DNA from: Centroberyx gerrardi
Lineage: Eukaryota; Chordata; Actinopteri; Beryciformes; Berycidae
Direction of reading: 5' to 3'
Assembly (NCBI RefSeq): GCF_048128805.1
Contig: NC_136010.1
Coordinates: 24,816,980-24,880,979 of the forward strand
DNA: 64,000 nucleotides
Shown: piece after piece, positions 12,656 to 30,900 of the stretch
Layout of the letters: every line of letters begins with the position of its first letter
Numbering within the stretch: position 1 is the first letter of the stretch
Made by a program: the position numbers and the translations under genes
Notes under the pieces: generated by a model
What the model saw: the letters and a program-made list of their open reading frames with translations, nothing else
What the model was told of the DNA's origin: nothing
Databases searched by the model: none

Positions 12656-13482
12656 ATAGGGCGAGGGAGAGCAAAACAAAACCAGAAAAAAAAATAAAAA
12701 TAAAAATCAGTCCGTGTACCTACAGATCATCATCTGTTCTGTTGTTATTCTGAAGAAGGAAAACTGCTAATCATCTCAACCTTACAGGCATAAATCACTG
12801 GTTTAATAATAATATATTATTAGTTGGGCAATTGATTCCTGAAGACAGCCAACTATTGTATACTGAAGATAAATATCCCATTCCCATCTCTATTCATTAA
12901 TACAACATTGTAAAGCAACTTCCTAGGAGGTATTATTTATAAGGAAGAATTATACAAGTGAAGGTGTGGTCATCTGAGATTGAACAGAGATAAGTAAAAT
13001 GCCTTCTAATAGAGTAGTAATTGTACACAGAATATACCCATGTAAAGGCAAGTTTACAGATTCATCACAGACAAGAGAAAGTCTAGTGGAAACACTGACT
13101 GCTTGCGTTGCATATTTGAACTCAGTCAGTTGAATTATTGATTACAGATAATGCTCTGTATGTTAAGGATAATTGTTGTTGGATTTATTCCACAGGTTCT
13201 TCACCAATAGGCTTATGGCCAAATTCAACATGATGGGCCGTGAAAAGGATGGTGTCAAAAAAAATAATGTTTGAGTCTACATGGATATATGGCATTCTAA
13301 AAGATAATTGTGTTTTGCCTACTATCACTTCTTAGAAGTAGTTTGTACATACTAAAATATATTTGCCTATTGAAATGGATTCAGAAGGATGCTGGATGCT
13401 GATCAGCATGACTGGCTCACTCCAGCATATCTAATGCTCATGTGTTCACTGGTCTGAAACTGATCACAGATCCAATTGTGTT
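12656..13482. other. Intergenic, nothing recognised
   Basis: AT-rich sequence without supportable ORFs, RNA genes or clear repeat termini. Confidence 0.5.
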
Positions 13483-13950
13483 GTGTTTTGTTGTTGTTGC
13501 TTTATTCAATGGTGCACTGGCAATTATCGTCAGAAAACCAACGACGTGGTTATTGATTTTAAACATAAGTCTGTTGTTCCTCTCACCCAAATTGGTGGTG
13601 AATTAGTAGAAAGAGTCTCAACATACAAATATCTCGGGGTAGAGATTGATAACAAGCTCAAATTCACCGACTGTGCAGCAGCCAAATGAAAAAAGAATTG
13701 CAGCAGAGAATATTTTTCCCTTACACCAGAAGTTTAAAATGGGAGAGGCAGACAACCAGGATCAAGCAGTCCTTTGTCTACCAACCCATTTTTTTACTTT
13801 AGACTATAACTACTTTAGACCTGTTAAATGTTTTCTTAGAACTGCTGTTGTTTGCTTCTTGTTGATGTTTTATTGTTACTGTGTATATACTGTATGTTGG
13901 TGTCTCATGGAGCAAATTAATGTCTTAAATGGATAATAAAGTTAAACTTA
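13483..13950 (+). mobile_element. L2-like non-LTR retrotransposon 3' fragment
   Basis: The translation contains VVIDFKHKSVVP, IGGELVERVSTYKYLGVEID and NKLKFTD, the conserved block after the reverse transcriptase active site in L2/CR1-group LINEs. It is followed by stop codons and an AT-rich tail ending around GGATAATAAAGTTAAACTTAA. Only a few hundred bases remain, so the element is 5'-truncated and inactive. Confidence 0.65.
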
Positions 13951-14589
13951 AGAGGGAACCTTGAGCAGCTTGGTGCAATGAAACAATCTGAAATTGTTAA
14001 AGTGGCTGTTAGCTGTGTAAACCAAATGTATGTGACAAATATATTGCTTTCTGTGAAAAGTGGCCTTTTGAAGTCTGCCTTGTCACATAGACTGCCGGTG
14101 TATAATTCAAACTAGCAGTAAAAATAGGACTTGACTCATGGTCATGCTGTTGAACTAAACTTAACTTAGGTTGTTATAATGCAGAAGTAGATGTTTTTCC
14201 CAATTTGTTGATTGTCTGTTTTGTATTGGTATGGTGCTTGTAACATGTATGAAGTGAATTACCTCCTCCTCTCTGATAACTGATAAGAGTGCACCTCTAT
14301 AGAAGTCAGTGGGGTGGAAAGGGCTTTCAAAAAGCCCAGAATAAACACAATACACACTGCAGCTTTGACCTTTGACCTCCTTACTATTGGCTGCTTGTAA
14401 TGGTGATCTTGGAATTGAAGTGTATTCTACTGCCTACAATTTAAAATGTAAATGCACACCCAAATAGCCCAGATGTTTTAAATCCTTTTATATACATAAA
14501 TATTTGTGGATTGATGTTGCCAATAGCCAATATTTTGTGCCAATATGCTGTAACTGTAATCATTTTAATCATTGTCATGCCAATTACAT
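13951..14589. other. Intergenic, nothing recognised
   Basis: No convincing ORF, repeat terminus or RNA gene was seen between the two LINE fragments. Confidence 0.45.
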
Positions 14590-16400
14590 CTAGTAGAGAT
14601 TCCTGAGTTTCTGGAATGAGATTAATAAACTAGGGCCTAAGCATGTTAAGAAAATTCCAATGGAGGTGTGGGGGGAAGATGGAAATCTGGTAAATGATGT
14701 TGTGCAGGTCCTTAATAAATGGGAAAAAGATTTTTCAGGTCTGTTCTTAAATGACAATATAGGTTTTGATGACGGATTCTTTGAGAATGTATGTTGATTG
14801 AAAAGCAGGGTAGAGGCAGAAATGTGGGAGGATGGGCTTCAGGGCAATGAAGATCTTAATGCTGAGATTTCCATGTCAGAGGTTTTGAGTGTGATCAACA
14901 GAGCTAAACTGGGTGCTGAAGACCTTCCCAACGAAGTTCTGAAATCACCTCAGCTTTTACAAATTCTCTTTGGTTTATTTAAACACTGCTTTGAGTCCAG
15001 CAGATCACCATCACTCTGGCTTAAATCCATCATATGTCCTATTCCAAAATCACAGTCTACAAATGATATTCCACTTTGCTTAATGAGAGACTAACAGTAT
15101 TTAACTAGCATTTCCGGAGAAAGAAAACATTTTGGTTGAAGAACAGAATGGTTTTCGTAAGGCTAGAGCCTGCATTGGTCATATTTACACTGTATGCGCA
15201 ATAGTCAGAAATAGATTACAGGAGAATAAACCTACATTTGCATGTTACATTGATTTTCAGAAAGCTTTTGATTTGAGACCTCCTTGCTTATACGCTATCA
15301 AAACAGGTATTAGCAGAAAATTTTACTATGCAATCTGTTCCCTTTACAATTTACCTACCTGTTATGTGCTGAGGTGTGGTGCAGTAAATGGAGAATGAGT
15401 ATAAACGAAAAGAAAACAGAAATAATGCATTCCAGAAACCCATGCAAAAGTATTAGTACGTTTCAATTTTATTTTGGGGGGAAAAAGTTGAATGACACAA
15501 AATACTACAAATACCTTATACTTGGATGAACATATGAGTTTTGTAAAAGGTACTACACTTCTCTCTGAGTCAGCTAGCAGAGTTCTTGGTGGCGTTGGTG
15601 GCAAAACAAAGATGCTGAGAGACATGGGTTTCTCTACTGTGGGGAAAAAGTTGCACTGTATGTCTCTGTTTTAGGCTAGAATAACTGCTTTCTTACTTCA
15701 TGGGTCTACGTGTAATTATGTTCAGAATTAGGACAGGTGCCGTGCATTCCCGAGACAGTGGTGTGATCCTGAGATGCTGCTGTTCATTCCTGTAATAGTG
15801 ATGTCATCTTTATGCTGCCTTGTCTAGGAGACACTTTGTCTAGGAAATGTGTGGTCTTGTGTGGCCTGGTCCATATAAGCTCTGTTAAAGGCCCTGGTAT
15901 GTGCATGCTGGCTCAGTGGAATGGCACTGGAACACCTAAATGGAATGGAACCATCATTAATGTTAGTTACACCTGTGTTTACCCTGCTATGGCACGTCAA
16001 AATGGCTGCTGTGAAAAAGGTCTATAGGTTACTGGAGATGAGGGATAACAGACTAACTAAAAGAATGTTTTTTTTTGGGACATCCAAACAAATGGGGTAT
16101 GGGCAAGGGAGCTACATAGTTTGTGTGTGAGATTAGGCTGTGAGGATTTGTATACCAACACCATACAACTTGACATCAGTATGACATTTTGCAAAATTAA
16201 ACATGAATTTGGTACAGAGAACTATGTGCTGTAAAACCTGTCAAAAAAGAACGATCTCTGTGTGCCCAGATTAGGTCAGGTATACTCCCTCTCCATATTG
16301 AAACAGGTCGTTGGGTGGGTACTGTTGAGGAAGAGAGACTTTGTTATTTGTGTGAGTTTAATGAAATTGAAAATGAGATCCATTTTGTGTTGGTAAAGGC
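14590..16400 (+). mobile_element. Decayed non-LTR retrotransposon (ORF2 remnant)
   Basis: A series of short frames on the plus strand matches a LINE ORF2 in order. FWNEINKLGPKHVKKIPMEV comes from the pre-RT region (~14610). Next are EISMSEVLSVINRAKLGAED and PNEVLKS (~14860). An RT core follows with LVEEQNGFRKARACIGHIY and ACYIDFQKAFD (~15130-15275). A post-RT region has SESASRVLGGVGGKTKMLRD (~15560). A C-terminal zinc-knuckle-like region has IETGRW and LCYLCEFNEIENEIHFV (~16290-16390). Stops and frameshifts separate the blocks, so this is a pseudogene. The clade is not determined. Confidence 0.75.
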
Positions 16401-16635
16401 AACACTCTGCCTCCAACTGGTGGACTGAAGAAGTAAATACACCCAAGGTGGAAAAAGCATGGATGTAGGGAAGAAGTACTACAAGATCCCACTCAAGTAG
16501 AAGCTGTTACTTTGCTGAAATTTGACTCAAGTAGAGGTAAAACCTGTTGTATTCAGAGTAAAAAATAATTAATTGGAAAAGAAAACACACAATAAAGCCA
16601 GATTACTCTTCTCTTGTTGGCTGACTCCTCATTCT

Positions 16636-16710
16636 AAACAGAATGAGGAACTCCGCCAACAGCTGAAGGAGCAGGCCACGAAACTCAAGGCCTGCGAGAC
16701 GGAGAATAAG
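16636..16710 (+). pseudogene. 75-nt copy of the neighbouring coiled-coil gene, exon-like
   Basis: This stretch matches 18792-18866 of the coiled-coil gene at 71 of 75 positions. The reading frame is kept (NEELRQQLKEQ.., with K to Q, M to T and D to E changes). Its inner 69 nt (16642-16710, exactly 23 codons) is preceded by CTAAACAG and followed by GTGGTT, so it looks like a phase-0 exon bounded by AG and GT. The AG lies inside the homologous part (the gene has AAACAG too), so the acceptor may be coincidental. It could be a relic exon of an older intron-containing copy or a small segmental duplication. Confidence 0.6.
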
Positions 16711-16742
16711 GTGGTTTTTTCATGGTTTTCTGATTGTATTCA

Positions 16743-18226
16743 CCATAGAGATATAACACTGGAGGGGACATGTCATAGAGAATTCCTATTCTGGAATGGG
16801 ACCATATGGCAGCCATCTTACCTGGGTACACTTCTCAGCTGACTGTCATTGGAATCAATGGTGAAAGTGGCTTATGCTGCCATTATAATGCTAATATTTT
16901 TGAATTGAGACATCACTACTACTTTTTATTTAGCTCACTGTATGCAAGACAACTGTGACTGTCTAAAATGGTACCAAACATGAGCATTTTTTGTAGTCTG
17001 TAGATAAAAATAGCTAAACTATGTTAAGTAATTATGTTTTAAATCATAAAGATTATCTTCTGGAAGTATTTCAATGGTGCATTACTTTACAGAAAGTATG
17101 AATCCTATTTTCAAGAAGACTTTATAATTCTCAGATTTCTTTGGTACTCTTTGGTACTGTCGTATTAAGAGTATATATGAAAATCTGCTTATTTTTAATG
17201 TAAAACCCCCAAATGATCTGTTGTTGTAGCAACAGACAGATGTTGGCAGCAATTAAATATCACCATAACTGAAACACACCTAACAATACACCCAGATAAA
17301 ATATACAATAAAAGGCAAATGTAATGCCATTAAGTGGTTAGTGTGACAGCTCTAAGCCAGTTTAAGCAGGTAATAATGGACATAGGCCCTCACATTTTTT
17401 TTAACTTTATTGACATCTTAGCCTGCAATTAAGATTGCAATCCATAAAGAAATAATTTATATAGATGCCATCATGTAAACAAGTAGGCTACTACAGTAAA
17501 AACAAACATCTCTACACTTGAATCAACGTAAAATCCACAGTAGCCTATACAGATATGCAAATGAATGTCCTCTCTGTCTGCCACCACGCGCCACTATGTG
17601 TCACTTCCATCATTAAGGTGCGTCTTGGCAGAAATAGCCTGCAATTAATTTTTAAAAAAAATCGGCGCATTTTCAGCAGCGGTGCCGCTACTGAGTACTA
17701 TACAAATACTATAGAAAACACTATAGAACGTATTTTTAGCAAGTCGCGACCTGCCACAGTAGAATATAAACACTGGTTGGACTGAATGCTGAATGATGTG
17801 TGCTGATTGTTCTCAGAAACAACGTGTTTGTATGGCAGCAGAGAGCTAGCCAACTAACATACAGCTGAAATGTAAAGATTACATCTAACAGCTAACTAGC
17901 TAACACATACCGTTACAAACTGTTTCAAATACAACTCCAGTCTGTTGGCTACTACTAGCCAGACATGTTGTGTTTTAAGTTGTGTCAGTTAAATTTAGCA
18001 TATAAAACCGCCTCTATCTTCTACTCTACTGACGTGTGGAAGTTGATGCAGCTTCTCTGGTCTCTTTGGTCCTTTTAGTGCAGCAGTTTGGTCCAGATCA
18101 GGACAACAGTGGTTGCTTCTCATAGACAGCTGTTGTAGTTGCTGGTAAACTGTACCCAGGTAAGATGACGGACGGTTATCCCACAGTCTATGACGTAATG
18201 TCCCCTCTAGTGTTATATCGCTATGG
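16743..18226. mobile_element. Transposon-like element with ~95-bp imperfect terminal inverted repeats
   Basis: The left arm starts CCATAGAGATATAACACTGG (16743) and includes TTACCTGGGTAC (16818-16829). The right arm ends CTCTAGTGTTATATCGCTATGG (18226) and includes GTACCCAGGTAA (18152-18163). The arms are inverted copies of each other with indels, about 95 bp each, separated by about 1.3 kb without transposase coding. No clear target-site duplication was found, and the right end is complicated by a 31-bp direct duplication (18174-18204 and 18225-18255). The superfamily is unknown. Confidence 0.65.
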
Positions 18227-18330
18227 TTATCCCACAGTCTATGACGTAATGTCCCTTCCCAACTTCTCTCATCTGATTGGTTCTGCTTTCAATGACATCA
18301 CAATGCCTGCTGATAGCATATAAGACCATG
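18174..18330 (+). promoter_or_regulatory. Promoter candidate for the intronless coiled-coil gene
   Basis: A 31-bp unit containing the CRE/ATF-like core TGACGTAA occurs twice (TGACGTAA at 18191-18198 and 18242-18249, 51 bp apart). Downstream are a CCAAT box in reverse (ATTGG, 18276-18280), TGACATCA (18293-18300) and a TATA-like ATATAAG (18318-18324). A TATA element there predicts a start near 18350, about 150 nt before the chosen ATG. The first CRE copy lies inside the right arm of the transposon-like element. Confidence 0.5.
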
Positions 18331-18503
18331 CATGAGTGAGAGAGGCCCTTTTTGCGTAAAAACAACGACCGTTCACCTTGAGAGAGAGAGAGAGAGAAGA
18401 CAGCAGCACACGATTCATAGCAGAGAACAAAAGAAAGATACAGAGGAGAAGAGAAGACTATTGTAGGAAGCCTCCTCAAAGAGAGAGAGACTCTCCTGAA
18501 GAC

Positions 18504-19820
18504 ATGGAGCGCAAACGAAGGCTCCAGGAGAGGTCCATGAGTCCCAACAATCTGGTCAGTAGACTGAGGGATTGTGAGGATGAGAACATGGTCCTCCGCC
18601 TAGACCTGGAGAACCTGCACGCCGACCTCCAGGACTGTGAAATGGCGAATAAGGCCCTGAACCGAGAAATGCAGGGACTCAAGAGAGAGAGGGCCCTCTG
18701 CAGACGCGAGCATGGCAATACGGTTAGGACAGACAGGGAGGAGTTTGCCGCTCAGCTGAAGGCAGAGCAGGAGGAGAAGCGGGTCCTGCGCAAACAGAAT
18801 GAGGAACTCCGCAAACAGCTGAAGGAGCAGGCCATGAAACTCAAGGCCTGTGAGACGGACAATAAGTCCCCCAGCAAGAAAGGTGAGGAGGAGGTCCTGC
18901 TTCGTGAGAACGAAGAAATGGAGTGCAAAGAAATGCTCCAGAGTGCCCATGAGCTGGCCATGAAAAACATGGTCTGTGAGCTGAAAGCGGCACATGACAA
19001 GCAAATGGAGGAGCAGACAATTGTCATCAGAAAGCTCACCATAGGCATGGAGAGACAGAGGGAGAATGCTGCAGACCTCCACCGAGAAGCGGAGGGGCAA
19101 AAGGAGATGCTGCAGAAATTGAAGGACCTGGCCATAAAGCGTAAGGCAGAGAACACGGTCCTGCGCAAACAGAACGACGACTTCCGCAAGGAAGTGAAGG
19201 ACTTCACGGAGAAGCTCCACAGTGCCCCTGAAGGACTGGCCATGAAGAACAAGGTCAGAGAGATGGAGGAGGCACATCGCAAAGAAGTGGAGGAGCTGAC
19301 AGCGCTCCAGAAAAAGATCGCCTCGAGTACTGTGAACCTTGCGGCCAAGCTCAAGGAACAGAACGAGGATAAGGAGGCACTCCATCAGGAGAAGAAAGCC
19401 CTCCAGCGAAAAGTGGAGGAGCTTACCGAAATGCTCGAGAAAGAGAGGAACTTGAGCTACGATGAGCAGACCATCAAGCTCAAAGCCTTGGAGCTGAAAA
19501 CTGAAGGGCTCAAAAAGCTTTGTGCAGAGGAGGCCTTCACCACAAAGAACCTTTCCATCGAGCGCAAGGCAGAGAAGGAGAAGGAGGCTCTACGCCAAAA
19601 GATGGAGGAGCACGCCACCCAGCTGAAGGTGGAAGAGGTGGAAAAGGAGGCCCGCAAATCCAACAACAGAGAGGCAGAGGTGGGAGGCTCTGGAGAGGAA
19701 GAACTCCCCAAAAAGACCAAGAAGCCTTCCATGTTCAGAAGATTTGCTAAGCTCTTTACCTCAAATAAGAGGAAGGAGAAAAAAAAGGAGAAGAAAAAGG
19801 AGAAGATGGAGTCCGCTTGA
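18504..19820 (+). CDS. Intronless coiled-coil protein of unknown function (438 aa)
   Basis: I do not recognise this gene. The frame is open from 18378, but no ATG occurs until 18504, which has a good context (GACATGG). The product is 438 residues, almost entirely E/K/R/L/Q-rich heptad-like helix. It has internally related blocks (LRKQNEELRKQLKEQ near 95 and LRKQNDDFRKEVKDF near 220; AMKNMVCELKAAHDKQ and AMKNKVREMEEAHRKE). It ends in a basic tail, PSMFRRFAKLF then a K/E-rich run. There is no signal peptide or membrane segment. It looks like a golgin- or trichohyalin-type coiled coil by composition only. The single exon, TATA-type promoter and AATAAA at 19947 suggest an expressed retrogene-like or lineage-specific locus. 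Transcription has not been shown. It could be a young multicopy fish family. Confidence 0.7.
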   Translation: MERKRRLQERSMSPNNLVSRLRDCEDENMVLRLDLENLHADLQDCEMANKALNREMQGLKRERALCRREHGNTVRTDREEFAAQLKAEQEEKRVLRKQNEELRKQLKEQAMKLKACETDNKSPSKKGEEEVLLRENEEMECKEMLQSAHELAMKNMVCELKAAHDKQMEEQTIVIRKLTIGMERQRENAADLHREAEGQKEMLQKLKDLAIKRKAENTVLRKQNDDFRKEVKDFTEKLHSAPEGLAMKNKVREMEEAHRKEVEELTALQKKIASSTVNLAAKLKEQNEDKEALHQEKKALQRKVEELTEMLEKERNLSYDEQTIKLKALELKTEGLKKLCAEEAFTTKNLSIERKAEKEKEALRQKMEEHATQLKVEEVEKEARKSNNREAEVGGSGEEELPKKTKKPSMFRRFAKLFTSNKRKEKKKEKKKEKMESA

Positions 19821-19946
19821 GTTGCTTCAACCCAAGAACCTGAGCACGCTAACACCTGTGCTCACTCTATCTCCTCTCTCCTCACTCTCTCCCACACACA
19901 CACACACACACCCTCACCCATTTCCAACCCACTCCCCCTTTACCTC

Positions 19947-19952
19947 AATAAA
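19947..19952 (+). terminator. Polyadenylation signal of the coiled-coil gene
   Basis: AATAAA occurs 127 nt after the stop codon at 19820, at the end of a C/A-rich 3' UTR with a short CA repeat near 19893-19911. This would give a compact 3' UTR. Confidence 0.6.
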
Positions 19953-19979
19953 AGATATCAATGATATCTAAAATAATGC

Positions 19980-21700
19980 ACCGCCTGTATGGTTTTAATT
20001 CTGTAGAGAATTGTAAGTGGCACTACAGTCAACATTGTATGCAGAGAATTTAAGACAGCTGGACAGAAGCAATGTTGCAGAGAAAATATAAAAGCTTCTG
20101 TTGGATCTATAGTTGTTTTTATGTTTTTATGGTATCAATTGTTTGTGTGGTTTTGCAGTTTAAATGCTGTTGTCAAACTCAGAAATGGAAGTGGAACTGC
20201 TTTACCTCATCCTGGAGTCACATCATGACCTTGGAATAATAAGGTTCCATCTGACATTTTAGTCAAAAATAACTTATTTATATAATGTAGCTCTAAAACA
20301 TGTCTGAACATATTGCTGAATATAGACGTAGATAAGTATGTTAGTTTTGCAATAAGCTATGGAATGTGAGAAAATAAAAGCTTACTGTAATATTTCATAG
20401 TTACTCTGAACACAGGTGGAAGTTTCCATTTCCAAGTTCTCTTTTCAGTTCAGTGAATTGAACTAAACTACATTGACCTCCTAAGTTCACTCTAAACACA
20501 ATTCCAGCTGAAGAGATGGTCTTTCAATGTTGGTGTCACATGTCCTTCATAGCAAGAACAACGTGGGTGATCGACTCTCCAACCAAAGAGATTTCTTTGA
20601 CTAGCAGTTTGTATTTTGCCTTGCTACCTAGTTTGGCCATTCAAAAACACTCTCTTGATGTAGACAGAGATTGGTATCTTTCCTACATCACCTTCCTCCT
20701 TTCCTACACCTTCTCTGTGACATGGAGTCACGGAGAAGCATGTTTATGGTTTGTATGATCATTTAACAGAAGTTGAGCCAGCATCCATGAGTCTCACGGT
20801 GAAAGACAGAGGAAGCAGGAGGTGAACAACAGTGTGAGGAAGTGCTGACAGTCAGGACCTCTCTGCTCTGTCTGTCCCCCTCATGTAGCCTCTGCAGGTG
20901 TATAGTGATTTCTTGGGGGGATGCTGTGGACCTCAGACAGAGTTTCCACACTAATGTTCACGTAGCACCCAATAAAATTTGCCTTTTTTGCATTTTTTAA
21001 AATGGTTTATTTTACCTTGATTTTACAGACAGGTCACTTAAGAATACATTATTAACAATGACATACTGGCAAAAGGCGTTTTGAGCAGAAACGAATAGAG
21101 AGAAAAATAAGATAAATAGAAAGACAGACAGGCAGCATGGAATAAATGAATTTCTGGTCCCTATCCACTCCATTTGGATGATAGAAGTAGCCAGTTATTA
21201 AAGCTGCTGTACTTTCAGGTCTTCCACCCAACTGGTGAAAAACTACTCCACATCAGTATTATAAGTTGTAATTTGTAAGGAAAGGAAAAGAAGAGACATT
21301 AAAGCAATACCTTGGTAATACTGACAACCATTTCTTTATTGAAAATGGAATACCCTGGCAATGATAACGGTATAACAGTAATGCTTTGGCACACATGCCT
21401 AAGATGTTAGCAACCGACAAATGGACTGGGTCTCACCCCTTCATAATGCTCCTCCCTTGATTCTAGTCAAGTCATTCTAGCTTTGAGCCTGTCTAAATGG
21501 GCCGTTATCTCCTAACAATCAATTTAGTGCATATTCAAGTCAAATGGCCAAATGTGTTCTACTTAATATTGCCTATACTGTCTGCTATTCCATGTGTTAC
21601 CTCCATCTGCATCACCAGTTGATAATAAGACTTACATTACATAAAAAAATTAAATATTTCTCTGTTGACAGGTATCATGTATTTGGAATAAACAATGAAG
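19980..21700. other. Intergenic, no gene recognised; possible old repeat near 21000
   Basis: No supportable coding region. An ORF of 80 codons at 20516-20758 resembles nothing I know. At about 21000-21075, TTTTACAGACAGGTCACTTA and AACAATGACATACTGG resemble a degenerate dispersed fish repeat. A TTTATT (minus-strand AATAAA) at 21335-21340 is an alternative distal end for slc38a5. Confidence 0.4.
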
Positions 21701-21709
21701 ATATTTTTC

Positions 21710-22733
21710 AGAATCTTTATTAAATAATATCCACGTGGTGTGAAGAAAGAACACATGAATGAATTAAATTATACCAAATTATTTGGTTCACAGTTGTTTA
21801 AATGTAATGTTAGGTATTGGCTGTTGGTAGCCTATGTTTTTTTTTCCAGTTTGCCAAATACTGTCCTGCAGAATTAGAAGATGCTACTAATGTAGCAAAA
21901 AGAGACTGAACCATCAATCCAATAGTGTGTCAAAGAAAGTATAGCAATCATCATCGTGCTGCCATACAAAACAGACTCACTGCACTATTACTGGCTATAA
22001 AACATTATTATCTTGCATCAAGCAATATGATAGAATATAAATAAAATGCTCAGAAAATATCTCAATGATTTCCTTCTCATTGATGTTGTGTAATTGTTCT
22101 CAAGTGCCAATGAGAAAAGACTGCTAAATTGTCATCAATTTAAGTGAATTATCTAAACACATCTTGTTCTGCTACCTAATATGACTCTCTGGGGAGCAGG
22201 AATAACAATTAACAGAATGTGAAATGTCACGATGAGAAATGTATTATTGAAGCATTTTCATAAAGCGCATACTAAAACAATTTCCCCCCAACAAAACATA
22301 CCAATAATTGAACAATCAAATTTCTTTGCGTTGGGACAATTGCCCGCTTTGCTTGTTAATATTGCTCTTATTAAACCACATAACCTAGATTCAGCTTCCA
22401 TTCTTTTTAGGCAAATCGCATTTAGTGGTTCAGGGGCTTCCATGGTCAGCATGTTCCTCGACTCCTCAGGCGTAATCGAGGAACGCAACCTGTGATCAAT
22501 TTCCGTGGCGCACATCTTCCTGGGTGGATGGAACACCACTGGGTTCCTCTTAGACTCTCCATGGAAGAGCAGAGTGTCCTTTTGATTTGAACGGGTGTGA
22601 AAACGGTCTTACCAAAGCCCCTTGACAATGTAGTCTAGCCTTCCAGCAGTAGTTGAATCTTGTTCCCCATACAGAGGAGTGGAGGAGGGGCACGGCGGTG
22701 GGCTGCTCTTGCTGTTCGGCTTCGGGATGTGCT
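21710..22733 (-). other. slc38a5: Probable slc38a5 3' untranslated region
   Basis: This sequence follows the TAA stop on the minus strand. The nearest convincing AATAAA (TTTATT on plus) is at 21716-21721, giving a 3' UTR of about 1 kb. A second at 21335-21340 could extend it. No introns or repeats are apparent. Confidence 0.45.
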
Positions 22734-30860
<8,127 letters not shown>

Positions 30861-30900
30861 ACTTATAACAGGTAGGGTGGCTGATACTTATTTCTTCACA
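30861..30900 (-). other. slc38a5: slc38a5 5' UTR portion of the start-codon exon
   Basis: The exon with the ATG begins at a splice acceptor (minus strand TTTCCCTCAG, then TGTGAAGAAAT). The transcript therefore has at least one non-coding exon further upstream. Confidence 0.6.

Noticed and set aside
13483-13689. A 68-codon ORF as a host gene
   Set aside because: Its text (VERVSTYKYLGVEID) is standard LINE ORF2 sequence, so it is a retrotransposon fragment.
18378-18503. N-terminal extension of the coiled-coil ORF
   Set aside because: The open frame extends upstream but begins with TTG, contains no ATG before 18504, and includes a GA-repeat. It is better read as 5' UTR.
18600-19385. A 261-codon minus-strand ORF opposite the coiled-coil gene
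   Set aside because: It is a shadow caused by the strongly biased, stop-poor E/K/L codons of the plus-strand gene. Its L/F/H-rich text has no independent motif.
20516-20758. 80-codon plus-strand ORF downstream of the coiled-coil gene
   Set aside because: No recognisable domain, no promoter or splice evidence, and a length expected by chance.
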